Source: a virus. Taken from it: 24,641 nt of DNA. The stretch lies in IMG/VR virus record IMGVR_UViG_3300027668_000095, positions 1 to 24,641 of that record; one strand, 5' to 3'. The translations under genes and the position numbers were made by a program. The notes beneath the pieces are model-generated. The model searched no databases. It was not told where the DNA came from and saw only the letters and a list, made by a program, of their open reading frames with translations. Below, piece by piece: positions 7,170 to 15,079 of this stretch. Each line of letters begins with the position of its first letter. The first letter of the stretch is position 1.

Positions 7170-7538
7170 ATGGCGGACACAACCAATCGGCTGGCCGGGA
7201 TTGCGTTCATCTCGGTCGATGGCCAGAGCTACATGCTTCAGGCCGATCTAACCTACCGCGTTTCCAAGATCGAGCGCGAATCGCTGATCGGGCAGGACAC
7301 TGTTCATGGCTACAGCGAAAAGCCCTCGACCGGCATGATTTCCGCGACGCTGCGCGACGCGAAGAACCTGAGCGTCGCTTCGATAAATTCGATGACGAAC
7401 TCGACTGTCGTGCTGCAGCTGGCGAATGGAAAAACGATCATCGGTCGCAACATGTGGACCGTCGACGTGCAGGAAGTCAAGACTGCAGAGGCCACGCTGG
7501 AAGTGAAGTGGGAAGGCCCGAGCGTCACGGAGGCATGA
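7170..7538 (+). CDS. Tail tube protein (Mu gpM-like)
   Basis: The product is 122 residues (MADTTNRLAGIAFISVDGQS...). It shows the small beta-barrel tube pattern: GIAFISVDGQSYML, then DLTYRVSKIERESLIGQDTV, HGYSEKPSTGMISATLRDA, and near the end MWTVDVQEVKTAEATLEVKW. It follows the sheath gene as in Mu. The tube is the inner conduit of the contractile tail. I chose ATG 7170 because TGGAG is correctly spaced; a TTG at 7158 would put the ribosome binding site inside the gene. The ATG sits at the centre of the palindrome CCGCCATGGCGG. Confidence 0.9.
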   Translation: MADTTNRLAGIAFISVDGQSYMLQADLTYRVSKIERESLIGQDTVHGYSEKPSTGMISATLRDAKNLSVASINSMTNSTVVLQLANGKTIIGRNMWTVDVQEVKTAEATLEVKWEGPSVTEA

Positions 7539-7539
7539 C

Positions 7540-7827
7540 ATGTCGCAGCCCGACGAAAAGATTCTAAAGCTTCGCAAGCCGGTCACGATCGGCAGCGGCG
7601 AGGGTGCCGTCACGTACGACTCGCTAACCCTTCGCGAGCCGACCGCCGGCGAACTCGACAAGGCCATGGCGGCCTCAACCAACATCGGCATCGGGATCAT
7701 GTTGATCCACCTGGTGGCCGCCGTTCCGAAGGTCGCCGTGGAGAAGCTCTGTCAGCGTGACTTTACGGAGGCCAACGAGTACCTCGGGGGTTTTACCGAC
7801 GATGGCCCGACGGCTGCGGAAGCGTAG
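7540..7827 (+). CDS. Tail assembly chaperone, short form
   Basis: This 95-residue protein starts 2 nt after the tube stop. Residues 18-50 contain YDSLTLREPTAGELDKAM, the hallmark of the gpE/gp41-type tail-assembly proteins of Mu- and P2-like phages. These proteins coat the tape measure protein while the tube is built. The zero frame ends at TAG 7825-7827. A canonical slippery heptamer GGGTTTT at 7788-7794 lies in the correct phase to make an extended product. Residues 52-62 (IGIGIMLIHLV) are hydrophobic and usual for the family. Confidence 0.88.
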   Translation: MSQPDEKILKLRKPVTIGSGEGAVTYDSLTLREPTAGELDKAMAASTNIGIGIMLIHLVAAVPKVAVEKLCQRDFTEANEYLGGFTDDGPTAAEA

Positions 7828-7946
7828 TTGCTGACGTCACGCATTTTTTCCGCTGGGGGCCAGAGGATGCGTGGCGACTGAGCCTGTCCCGCCTGGAATG
7901 GTGGATGGAGCAGGCGATGCGAATCAAAAAACTGATGGAGCAGTGA
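7540..7946 (+). CDS. Tail assembly chaperone, -1 frameshift extended form
   Basis: The product is join(7540..7794,7794..7946), 135 residues. The zero-frame codons are G-GGT-TTT at 7788-7794; slipping back one base gives GGG-TTT and continues TAC CGA CGA TGG. The new frame stays open through THFFRWGPEDAWRLSLSRLEW to a Met/Gln/Lys-rich helix ending EQAMRIKKLMEQ, and stops at TGA 7944-7946, directly abutting the tape measure ATG at 7947. The FFRW...L..LSL..LEWW pattern is typical of the T-extension of tail-chaperone pairs. The extension normally binds the tape measure protein. Frameshifting is inferred from sequence and family precedent. Confidence 0.85.
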
Positions 7947-9749
7947 ATGGCGGCTGGTTCGACGTTTCAGGTCACGATCTCTGCGGTCGACAAGGCCACG
8001 GCCTCGATCCGGAAGATCAAGGCCTCGATCGCGAACGTCACGAAGCCGGCCACTGATCTCAAGGCATCGTTCTCCGCCTTGGGTAAGGAGGTCGGCCTCG
8101 ACCGCGTAGCAAAGGGCATCAAGTCCATCGGCGGAGCCGCTCAAGATGCGGCCCGACAGGTCGCATCGGTGCTGACCCCGCTCGCTGCAATTGCAGGGAT
8201 TGGCTCCGTCGCAGGGATTGCTCTACTCGCCAACGAGTGGGGAAAGATGGGGATGGAGGTCTCGAAGACTTCGGCCGTCCTCGGTGTTTCGACGGACGAA
8301 CTGCAAGCCTATCGCGGTGCGGCAAAGCTCGCCGGGCTCTCCGCTGATGACATGACCAGCAGCCTCAAGAGCTTGGGGCGAACCATCGAAGACGCGACCT
8401 TCGGGCGTAACCAAGACGCGTTGGTCATGATGCAGAAGTTCGGGATCCGTCTGCACAAGACGAAAGACGGTGCGGTCGATGCGACCCGGGCGTTGCATGA
8501 CGTAGCCAATGCGATCGTCGCGCAGAAAGGAAACGTGCAGGCCCAAGCGCTCATAGCGGGAACGTTCGGCGTTGAATCTCTCCTGCCACTCCTGCAGGAG
8601 GGTGGGAAGGGCATAGATGAATTCGTGCGTAAGGCCCGTTCGATGGGTCTTGTGTTCGACGACAAAGAGATCGCGAAGGGAAAGCGCTTCAACGAGAACA
8701 TGCTCCGGTTGGAGGCCTCTGCTACGCGGCTGAAGTACTCATTTGGCGAAGCGCTTGCACCGGCCGTCGAGACGGTTTTGAACGTCATCGGGCGGCTTGT
8801 CGACAGATATGGCGATATGGTGGCAACCAAGGTTGCGGAGTACGCCGAGAAGTTCGCAAAGTGGATCGAGAAGGTTGATTGGGAGAAAACCACCAATCAG
8901 ATCGGCAAGTTCATCGATGCCATCGGCGGCGTGAAGGGTATCGCTATTGCGATCGCTGCAATCTCGTTCGCTGGCCCCATCGCCAGCGTGCTGAGCTTGA
9001 TCGCCAATTTGACGCTTCTGACCTCTACGACGGTGCCTGCAGCCGTGACAGCGCTGGCCCGCCTTGCCGGTGGTCCCGTGATGGCGGCTGTGCTGGCATT
9101 GCTGCATTCGAAGGACCTGAATACCGGCGAGGCCGAATACTTGGCTGACCACCAGGCAACTGCAGGCGAGCCGTGGAAGGGTGATCCGATCGGTGAACAG
9201 CGACGAGCGGGCGCGGCGAATGATCCTCAAACGGCTGGTGTCGTCGCCAAGCTCCAGGCTATGGGGTGGTCCAAGGAGCAGGCTTCCGGCCTTGCGGCGA
9301 ACTTCTGGAAAGAGAGTCTGTTCAATCCGAAAGCGGTGGGTGACAACGGGCACGCATACGGCATCGGGCAATGGCACGAGGACCGGCAATACGAGTTCAA
9401 GAAGCTCACGGGTGCTGATATTCGAGGGTCAACCCTGGAACAGCAATTGCAGTTTGCGGACTACGAGCTTCGGCAGGGGAAAGAGCAGGCCGCCGGCCGC
9501 GCGCTGCAGGGAGCGAAGACGGCGCAAGAGGCTGGTGCGATCGTCTCTCGCCTATACGAGCGGCCCGCCGACGCCAATGGAGAAGCTGCGCAGCGCGGGC
9601 AAATGGCGGCGGCGATCGACCAAAAGCTGCAAATCGATGTGCAAGTGCATAACGCCCCTCCTGGGACGCGAGCAACCGCCAGCGTGCGTGGCAACGGCGC
9701 GTCTTCCGCGCGAGTCAGTACTTCCAATGTAACAGGGCCACAGGCATGA
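7947..9749 (+). CDS. Tape measure protein with C-terminal tail lysozyme domain
   Basis: The protein has 600 residues. The N-terminal 50 are a short repeat-like segment (VDKATASIRKIKASIANVTKP). Hydrophobic stretches lie at 75-96, 329-366 and 370-386, the expected membrane-pore segments of a tape measure. Residues 119-143 (LQAYRGAAKLAGLSADDMTS) match the conserved core of phage tape measure proteins. Residues 428-550 form a tail-lysozyme (phage lysozyme 2-type) domain with LAANFWKESLFNPKAVGDNG then AYGIGQWHEDR; Glu456 is the likely catalytic residue. The enzyme would open the peptidoglycan during injection. The gene starts directly after the chaperone stop and overlaps the next by ATGA. It is short for a tape measure, implying a modest tail. 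Confidence 0.9.
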   Translation: MAAGSTFQVTISAVDKATASIRKIKASIANVTKPATDLKASFSALGKEVGLDRVAKGIKSIGGAAQDAARQVASVLTPLAAIAGIGSVAGIALLANEWGKMGMEVSKTSAVLGVSTDELQAYRGAAKLAGLSADDMTSSLKSLGRTIEDATFGRNQDALVMMQKFGIRLHKTKDGAVDATRALHDVANAIVAQKGNVQAQALIAGTFGVESLLPLLQEGGKGIDEFVRKARSMGLVFDDKEIAKGKRFNENMLRLEASATRLKYSFGEALAPAVETVLNVIGRLVDRYGDMVATKVAEYAEKFAKWIEKVDWEKTTNQIGKFIDAIGGVKGIAIAIAAISFAGPIASVLSLIANLTLLTSTTVPAAVTALARLAGGPVMAAVLALLHSKDLNTGEAEYLADHQATAGEPWKGDPIGEQRRAGAANDPQTAGVVAKLQAMGWSKEQASGLAANFWKESLFNPKAVGDNGHAYGIGQWHEDRQYEFKKLTGADIRGSTLEQQLQFADYELRQGKEQAAGRALQGAKTAQEAGAIVSRLYERPADANGEAAQRGQMAAAIDQKLQIDVQVHNAPPGTRATASVRGNGASSARVSTSNVTGPQA

Positions 9750-11203
9750 GTTTTTCCGCGCAAGTTGGGAATGCCGTTGGCAGCATTGGTGGTGTTGCAA
9801 AGGCGGCCAGCGACCTGGCCAATCTATTCAGCGGCAGCGGGTATTGGAGCCAGCTGCGCCCGGCCAGTTACAACGGCATCCCCTTTGCCGTGCTGTCGGA
9901 AACGGGGCGGTTTGGTCGGCGTTCGATTGTCCACGAGTACCCGAACAAGGAGACGATGCCTTGGATTGAGGATCTCGGGCTGCAGACCAATGTGTTTCGC
10001 ATCTCCGGTTTCCTTGTTGAGAACAGCCTCGTCTATGGTGGCGGCCCCGTCCTGGACCAGCGCGACAGGCTGCTGAAGGCGATTCAGGGCGGGGCCACGG
10101 GAAGCACCAAGGCACCTGGCCTGGGCACGCTTGTTCATCCCACTTATGGGACGCTCAAGACGAACTGCATGGAGGTGGAATTTGGCACCTCCTGGGATCG
10201 CGGCCGCGTGGTCGAAGTCCGGTTTGTCTTTATCCGGGGTGGTGACCGCCTGTACCCGCAGGCAAAGAAGCCAACCGCTAGTGCTGTAACCACTGCCGCG
10301 GCGACTGTCAATTCGTCATCGCTGCTGAGCTTCGCCAAGCGCATTGCGAGCGCGGTTTCTGCCGGCGCCCAGGTCATTCAGGCTGCAGTTTCGACGGTTG
10401 TGGGGTGGTATCAGGCGGTCACCACGCTGATCCACGACGTTAAGCGGTTCTGGAACTCAATTTCGACCCTTGCCGGTAACTTCGGGCGCCTCTTCGGGGG
10501 CGGCAATAGTGGCTATGCCGGGGAAAACCAAAAGGCAGCCGGTACGGCGACGCCTGCGAGCCTAATTTCGGCTGATACGGCAAATCGTGCGGCCGTCGCA
10601 AATGCAGGAAGTGCGCTGTCAGCAGCAGCGGCGAATGTTGGAACGGATCAGGCGACGTTTGCGAGTGCTGCCCAAAGAGTCGTGACGGCGCTCGCTGGCT
10701 CAGCGTCCTCGCCGTCCGACGCTATCCGTCTCCTGACGAGTCTTCTTTTGTACGCGCCGGCTCCCATTGTTGGTGCTTCGCAGGTTGCGTTGGCGCAGGC
10801 CACGATGCAGGCCTGCTGCGCCGATTTGTTTCGCCGAGCAACGGTGGCGCAGATCGCGGTATCTGCCACGGCATATCAGCCGACCTCGGCCGATGATGCC
10901 TCTGGTATGCGGGACAGCATCACGGCGCTCCTCGATAGTGAGATCACGATAGCGGCGAATCAGGGTGAAGATGGCGTCTATTCCGCCCTCCGTTCCCTTC
11001 GGCAGGCCGTCGTGGAGGATTTGGACGCCCGCGGATCCGGTCTGGCAGCCATTGCGACGTTCAGCTTTGGCAACACGCTGCCGGCACTCACCTTGGCGAA
11101 TCGCCTATACCGCGACGCCTCGCGAAGCGATGAACTGGTTTCGCAGGCCAACCCGATACATCCAGCATTCATGCCGGTGAGTTTCTCTGCGCTTTCGAAC
11201 TGA
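9746..11203 (+). CDS. DNA circularisation/baseplate protein N-like (Mu gp43)
   Basis: Of 485 residues, the first 170 match the DNA-circularisation N-terminal domain of Mu gpN: LRPASYNGIPFAVLSETGRFGRR then HEYPNKETMPWIEDLG, FRISGFLVEN, LVHPTYGTLKTNC and EVRFVFIRGG. In Mu this protein is a baseplate hub component; the family name reflects an older proposal. Residues 185-470 are Ala-rich helical with few motifs (AAANVGTDQATFASAAQRVV, LTLANRLYRDASR). The ATG overlaps the tape measure stop. The next gene begins 2 nt after this stop. Confidence 0.88.
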   Translation: MSFSAQVGNAVGSIGGVAKAASDLANLFSGSGYWSQLRPASYNGIPFAVLSETGRFGRRSIVHEYPNKETMPWIEDLGLQTNVFRISGFLVENSLVYGGGPVLDQRDRLLKAIQGGATGSTKAPGLGTLVHPTYGTLKTNCMEVEFGTSWDRGRVVEVRFVFIRGGDRLYPQAKKPTASAVTTAAATVNSSSLLSFAKRIASAVSAGAQVIQAAVSTVVGWYQAVTTLIHDVKRFWNSISTLAGNFGRLFGGGNSGYAGENQKAAGTATPASLISADTANRAAVANAGSALSAAAANVGTDQATFASAAQRVVTALAGSASSPSDAIRLLTSLLLYAPAPIVGASQVALAQATMQACCADLFRRATVAQIAVSATAYQPTSADDASGMRDSITALLDSEITIAANQGEDGVYSALRSLRQAVVEDLDARGSGLAAIATFSFGNTLPALTLANRLYRDASRSDELVSQANPIHPAFMPVSFSALSN

Positions 11204-11205
11204 CC

Positions 11206-12297
11206 ATGGTTGACGACGGAATTCTTCTCTCGATTGGCAATTGCATGCTGTCGGGTTGGACGAGCTTGCGCTGCACAAGGGGAATCGAACGGTTCCCGAG
11301 TGATTTCGAGATTGGCATGACCGAGCTATTTCCGGGACAGGCCAACGACGTAGTTGCCCAGCCTGGCGACCAGTGCATCTTGTGGATTGGCCAGGATCCG
11401 GTCGTGACGGGGTATGTGGACCGCGTTGTCCCATCCATTAGCGCGAACATGCATGAGCTCCGCGTGACAGGCCGTGGAAAGTGCCAGGATCTGCTGGATT
11501 GCGCTGCTGAGTGGCCGAATGGGCAGATCAGCAATTGCACGGCGCTGGACATTGCCACGAAACTGGCTGTGCCCTATGGCATCACGGTCGATTGCGATGC
11601 AACGGGGTTACCGATCATCCCGCAGCAAAACATCATGCTTGGGGAAACCGCTTACGAGATCATTGAGCGGTCGGCTCGTTTCAGCGCATTGCTGGTCTAC
11701 GAGAACGCTGACGGATCCCTGCAGCTCACACGTGGCGGCACGGTTCCGATGGCCAGCGGAGTGCAGGAAGGCGTGAATTTGGAAAGCGCGGCAGCCGAAC
11801 GGTCGATGGACCAGCGCTATTCCGAGATCGTTGCCGTGATGATTGGCACGAACAACCTGCAGGATCTCAACGCGGTCAATGCCCCGGTCTTTACCGCAAC
11901 CGATCCCAACGTCACAAGGCATCGTCGCCGGATCATCATCGCCGAGGCTGGCGAGCTTGGCTGGGACATCGGGAAGCAGCGTGCGGTTTGGGAGGTGGCC
12001 AGACGCAGCGGTCGATCGGAAGTTGTTCACTTGATGGTCGACAACTGGCGCGATGTTGACGGGAATCTGTGGGAGCCCAACAAGCTCATCGACGTGCTGA
12101 TTCCTTCGTTGAAGGTATCCGGAGATCAGGCAGGGACCGTCCCTGTTAGGTACTTAATCGCCGAGGTGACCTATCACCTCGGGCTCGACGGCACGCATGC
12201 TGAACTCACGCTGATGGCTCAGGAGGCATTTCTCCCGCAGCCCGTTCTTATCCAGCCGCAATTTGCCGACGTTATCGGGACCGTGCCGCAGCAATGA
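11206..12297 (+). CDS. Baseplate hub protein P-like (Mu gp44)
   Basis: This 363-residue protein matches the Mu gpP/gp44 family, equivalent to P2 gpD and T4 gp27. Typical elements are MLSGWTSLRCTRGIERFPSDF near the N-terminus, FPGQANDVVAQPGDQCILWI, VTGYVDRV, LRVTGRGKCQDLLDCAA, and later VNLESAAAERSMDQRYSEIV and WEVARRSGRSEVVHLMVDNW. It forms the trimeric hub that connects the tube to the spike. It sits between gpN- and gp45-like genes exactly as in Mu, and overlaps the latter by 4 nt. The length is normal for the family. Confidence 0.9.
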   Translation: MVDDGILLSIGNCMLSGWTSLRCTRGIERFPSDFEIGMTELFPGQANDVVAQPGDQCILWIGQDPVVTGYVDRVVPSISANMHELRVTGRGKCQDLLDCAAEWPNGQISNCTALDIATKLAVPYGITVDCDATGLPIIPQQNIMLGETAYEIIERSARFSALLVYENADGSLQLTRGGTVPMASGVQEGVNLESAAAERSMDQRYSEIVAVMIGTNNLQDLNAVNAPVFTATDPNVTRHRRRIIIAEAGELGWDIGKQRAVWEVARRSGRSEVVHLMVDNWRDVDGNLWEPNKLIDVLIPSLKVSGDQAGTVPVRYLIAEVTYHLGLDGTHAELTLMAQEAFLPQPVLIQPQFADVIGTVPQQ

Positions 12298-12902
12298 AAG
12301 ACCAGGATGGAATCTTAGAGCGCGTCGCAAGGCGCGTTCTGCTTTCGCTCGCCCGCGCGCTGGTGACAACCGTCAACGACGCCGGCGGTGTGCAGATGAT
12401 GCAGGTCAAGCTCAACCCGCTTGAGACGCGAGACAACACGCCTCGCGTCGCCGAATTCGGCATGACGTCGAATCCGCCGGTTGGGTCTGATGCCTTCATC
12501 GTGTTTCTTGGTGGAGACCGCTCAAATGGCGTGGTGCTTGGGACGGTTCATCAACCCTCAAGGCCTACGGGTTTGGCACCGGGCGAAACGATGCTTTACA
12601 GCCAAGACGGCAAGTACGTCTACATGACGGCAGCTGGTGGCATCGTTGTTGAAGCAAAAAACCAAGCCGTAACCGTCAGCGATGCAACGACAGTGACTAT
12701 CAACGCAGCGTCGAAAGTGGTCATGAATACGCCGCTTCTCCAAGTGTCTGGAGACATCATCGACAACGCTGGGGCGGGTGGCACGAACACGCACACGATG
12801 GCTCAGATGCGGACGATCTTCAACACGCACACCCACAAGGTCCAAAACGTTCAAGCCGGCTCGAGCACGGTCACCACCAACGCGCCAGATCAGACGGAAT
12901 GA
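12294..12902 (+). CDS. Baseplate assembly/central spike protein (Mu gp45, gpV-like)
   Basis: The product has 202 residues. Residues 30-90 form the OB-like domain (QMMQVKLNPLETRDNTPRVA, EFGMTSNPPVGSDAFIVFLG, NGVVLGTVHQPSRP). Residues 95-160 are the short-repeat beta-helix (YVYMTAAGGIVVEAKN, AVTVSDATTVTINAAS, KVVMNTPLLQVSG). At the tip is NTHTHKV, with the His179-x-His181 motif known to bind iron in the apex of P2 gpV and related spikes. It would form the membrane-piercing needle. It is ATGA-coupled on both sides. Confidence 0.92.
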   Translation: MKDQDGILERVARRVLLSLARALVTTVNDAGGVQMMQVKLNPLETRDNTPRVAEFGMTSNPPVGSDAFIVFLGGDRSNGVVLGTVHQPSRPTGLAPGETMLYSQDGKYVYMTAAGGIVVEAKNQAVTVSDATTVTINAASKVVMNTPLLQVSGDIIDNAGAGGTNTHTMAQMRTIFNTHTHKVQNVQAGSSTVTTNAPDQTE

Positions 12903-13345
12903 CCGATACAACGACCACCTGGGATACCGCCAACAGCCGCGGTGACTGGAGCATGAGTGGCGCACTGCTTACCACTGGAAATGACATCGAAACGGCGCTG
13001 CTGATTTCGCTGTTCACAGATCGCCAGGCAGAGCCGGAGGATGTGATTCCAGACGGGACCAATGATCCGCGCGGATGGTGGGCTGACGAATTCAGCACGG
13101 TCAAGATCGGATCGAGGCTCTGGCTGTTGAACCGATCAAAGCAGACGCAGGAAACGCTCCAACGTGCCTATGACTACATCGTCGAGGCGCTGCAGTGGAT
13201 GATCGACGACGGGGTAGTGGCCAAGTTTGATGTCTACGTTGAGTGGACCGCTGCGGGGCAGCTCGGCGCACAGGTTGTCGCATACAAACAGGACGGTTCC
13301 ACGGTCGCAAAAGCGTATTCGTGGGCATGGAACGGGATTAACTGA
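12899..13345 (+). CDS. Baseplate wedge protein (Mu gp46-like)
   Basis: This 148-residue protein fits the GP46 family, which is related to T4 gp25 and P2 gpW. Visible features are [14 protein letters not shown]-like text (residues 27-40, with [18 protein letters not shown]), [15 protein letters not shown] (49-63) and [20 protein letters not shown] (66-85). The GWW segment is a family hallmark. It joins the gp47-like protein to the hub in the baseplate wedge. It overlaps the previous stop (ATGA) and the next start (TGATG). Confidence 0.9.
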   Translation: MTDTTTTWDTANSRGDWSMSGALLTTGNDIETALLISLFTDRQAEPEDVIPDGTNDPRGWWADEFSTVKIGSRLWLLNRSKQTQETLQRAYDYIVEALQWMIDDGVVAKFDVYVEWTAAGQLGAQVVAYKQDGSTVAKAYSWAWNGIN

Positions 13346-14466
13346 TGCCTTTCGCTCGGCCCCTATTGACCGATTTGCAAACGCAAGTCGCGTCCGACAT
13401 CGCCTCCAGCGTGCCGGGTTCCGACCCCTTGCTGCGCAATTCGAATCTGAAGATCACAGGGAACGTACAGGCCGGTCTCGCACACCTTCATTACGGCTAC
13501 CTGGACTGGATTGCAAAGCAGGCCGTGCCGTGGACAGCCACGGATGAGTACCTAGAAGCGTGGGGTGCACTGAAAAGCGTCTTCCGCAAGCAGGCGACAG
13601 CCGCTACGGGGAGCATCACCTTCGCCGGGACTTCTGGGACGATCCCTGCTGGAACCACCGTGGTTCGCGGCGACGGTGTCACCTATACGACGAATGCCAA
13701 TGCAACGGTGTCCGGTAGTTCGGTGACCGTCGCAGTCACGGCGGTAGCAGCGGGTTCTGCCGGAAATTGCGCCAGTGGCACCGCCATGACGCTGGGTACA
13801 GCCATCACGGGGATTCAGTCTGGCGGAACTGCAACTGGCGCCTTCACCGGAGGCGCCGATGTGGAGAACAACACCGCATTCAGCGCGCGGGTTCTCACGG
13901 CATTTCAAACGGCCCCGCAGGGTGGGGCAAAAGGTGACTATCAGACATGGGCGCTCGCTGTCGCTGGCGTCACGCGTGCATGGGTTGCGCCGAACGGGTT
14001 TGGCACGGGAACCGTTGTCGTCTATTTCATGATGGACAACTCAGAAGCGGCATTCAATGGTTTCCCGCAAGGCACAAACGGTGTCTCTCAATACGACCAG
14101 GGGCCGGGAGGCGTGCCGCGCGGTGTGGTGGCGACGGGTGACCAGCTCATGCTTGCCAACGCGCTCATATCGCTGCAGCCCGTTACTGCGCTTGTCTACG
14201 CCTGCGCGCCGATCGCGAACACGGTCAACTTCACGATTTCCGGGCTGTCATCGTCGATCCCTGCTACCCGGAATGCCATTGCGGCGGCGATCTCAGGGGT
14301 CTTTCTGTCGAGCGGGGCACCAGGCGGGACGATCTACCTATCTGCCATTGAGTCGGCCATTGCGGCTATCCCGAACACCGCAGGGTTTGTCATCACATCA
14401 CCGGCGGGGAACATCACCAACGCGACGGGCAATATCCCCGTCCTCGGCACTGTGACATACGTTTGA
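13345..14466 (+). CDS. Baseplate J-like protein (Mu gp47)
   Basis: The 373-residue protein has the baseplate J architecture. An N-terminal helical part contains [20 protein letters not shown] and [21 protein letters not shown] beta sandwich at about 75-165 includes [20 protein letters not shown] and [20 protein letters not shown]. The C-terminal core contains [20 protein letters not shown], a segment strongly conserved in the family, and [20 protein letters not shown]. It is the wedge protein that surrounds the hub. It overlaps the gp46-like stop by one base. ATG and GTG alternatives inside the gene are less likely because of the coupling. Confidence 0.92.
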   Translation: MPFARPLLTDLQTQVASDIASSVPGSDPLLRNSNLKITGNVQAGLAHLHYGYLDWIAKQAVPWTATDEYLEAWGALKSVFRKQATAATGSITFAGTSGTIPAGTTVVRGDGVTYTTNANATVSGSSVTVAVTAVAAGSAGNCASGTAMTLGTAITGIQSGGTATGAFTGGADVENNTAFSARVLTAFQTAPQGGAKGDYQTWALAVAGVTRAWVAPNGFGTGTVVVYFMMDNSEAAFNGFPQGTNGVSQYDQGPGGVPRGVVATGDQLMLANALISLQPVTALVYACAPIANTVNFTISGLSSSIPATRNAIAAAISGVFLSSGAPGGTIYLSAIESAIAAIPNTAGFVITSPAGNITNATGNIPVLGTVTYV

Positions 14467-14474
14467 GGTGAGCG

Positions 14475-15071
14475 ATGCTTGCACCAAATCTCACCTCTGC
14501 CGACTATCTCCGTGCCTTCCAGGCACTGATGCCGCGTGGTCGAGTCTGGCCACGTGATCAAGATGCAATCCAGACTCAGGTGTTTTCTGGGCTGACTCAG
14601 GTCTACGGGCGACAGACTGCCCGTTCGAATTACCTGTTGGTTGATTCGTTTCCTGGCAAGACATACGAACTGCTTCCGGAATGGGAGTCCACGCTCGGTC
14701 TGCCGGATCCATGTGCCGGTGAATCGCCGACTGTGCAGCAACGGCGCGCGCAGGTTGTAGCGCGCCTCGCAAATTCGGGTGGCCAGTCGGCGGCCTATTA
14801 CATCGGGTTTGCTGCCAAGCTGGGTTATGGAATCACGATCACCAACTTTGCGCCATTTCGATGCGGCCAAAGCACCTGCGGGCAACAGCTTGGCAACACC
14901 GACTGGTTTTTCACCTGGGCGGTCAATGCGCCGCTGAACACGGTCGTCCGCTTCTCCGCTGGCCAATCTGCGGCAGGCGAGCCACTCGCCAGTTGGAACA
15001 ACACCGTCCTTCAGTGTGAGCTGAACGCGATCGCGCCTGCTCACACCGTTCTCCAGTTCCGATACTCGTAA
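14475..15071 (+). CDS. Mu gp48-like baseplate/tail-fibre connector (DUF2313, YmfQ)
   Basis: This 198-residue protein has the DUF2313 pattern: SADYLRAFQALMPRGRVWPR at residues 8-27, SNYLLVDSFPGKTYELLPEW then ESTLGLPD, and RRAQVVARLANSGGQSAAYY. The C-terminal half has strands with Cys-rich text (FRCGQSTCGQQL) and ends LQCELNAIAPAHTVLQFRYS, a common terminus in the family. In Mu gp48 attaches tail fibres to the baseplate, consistent with the fibre gene that follows. GAGGTGAG provides the ribosome binding site. It starts 8 nt after the previous stop. Confidence 0.9.
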   Translation: MLAPNLTSADYLRAFQALMPRGRVWPRDQDAIQTQVFSGLTQVYGRQTARSNYLLVDSFPGKTYELLPEWESTLGLPDPCAGESPTVQQRRAQVVARLANSGGQSAAYYIGFAAKLGYGITITNFAPFRCGQSTCGQQLGNTDWFFTWAVNAPLNTVVRFSAGQSAAGEPLASWNNTVLQCELNAIAPAHTVLQFRYS

Positions 15072-15079
15072 GGAAATCC

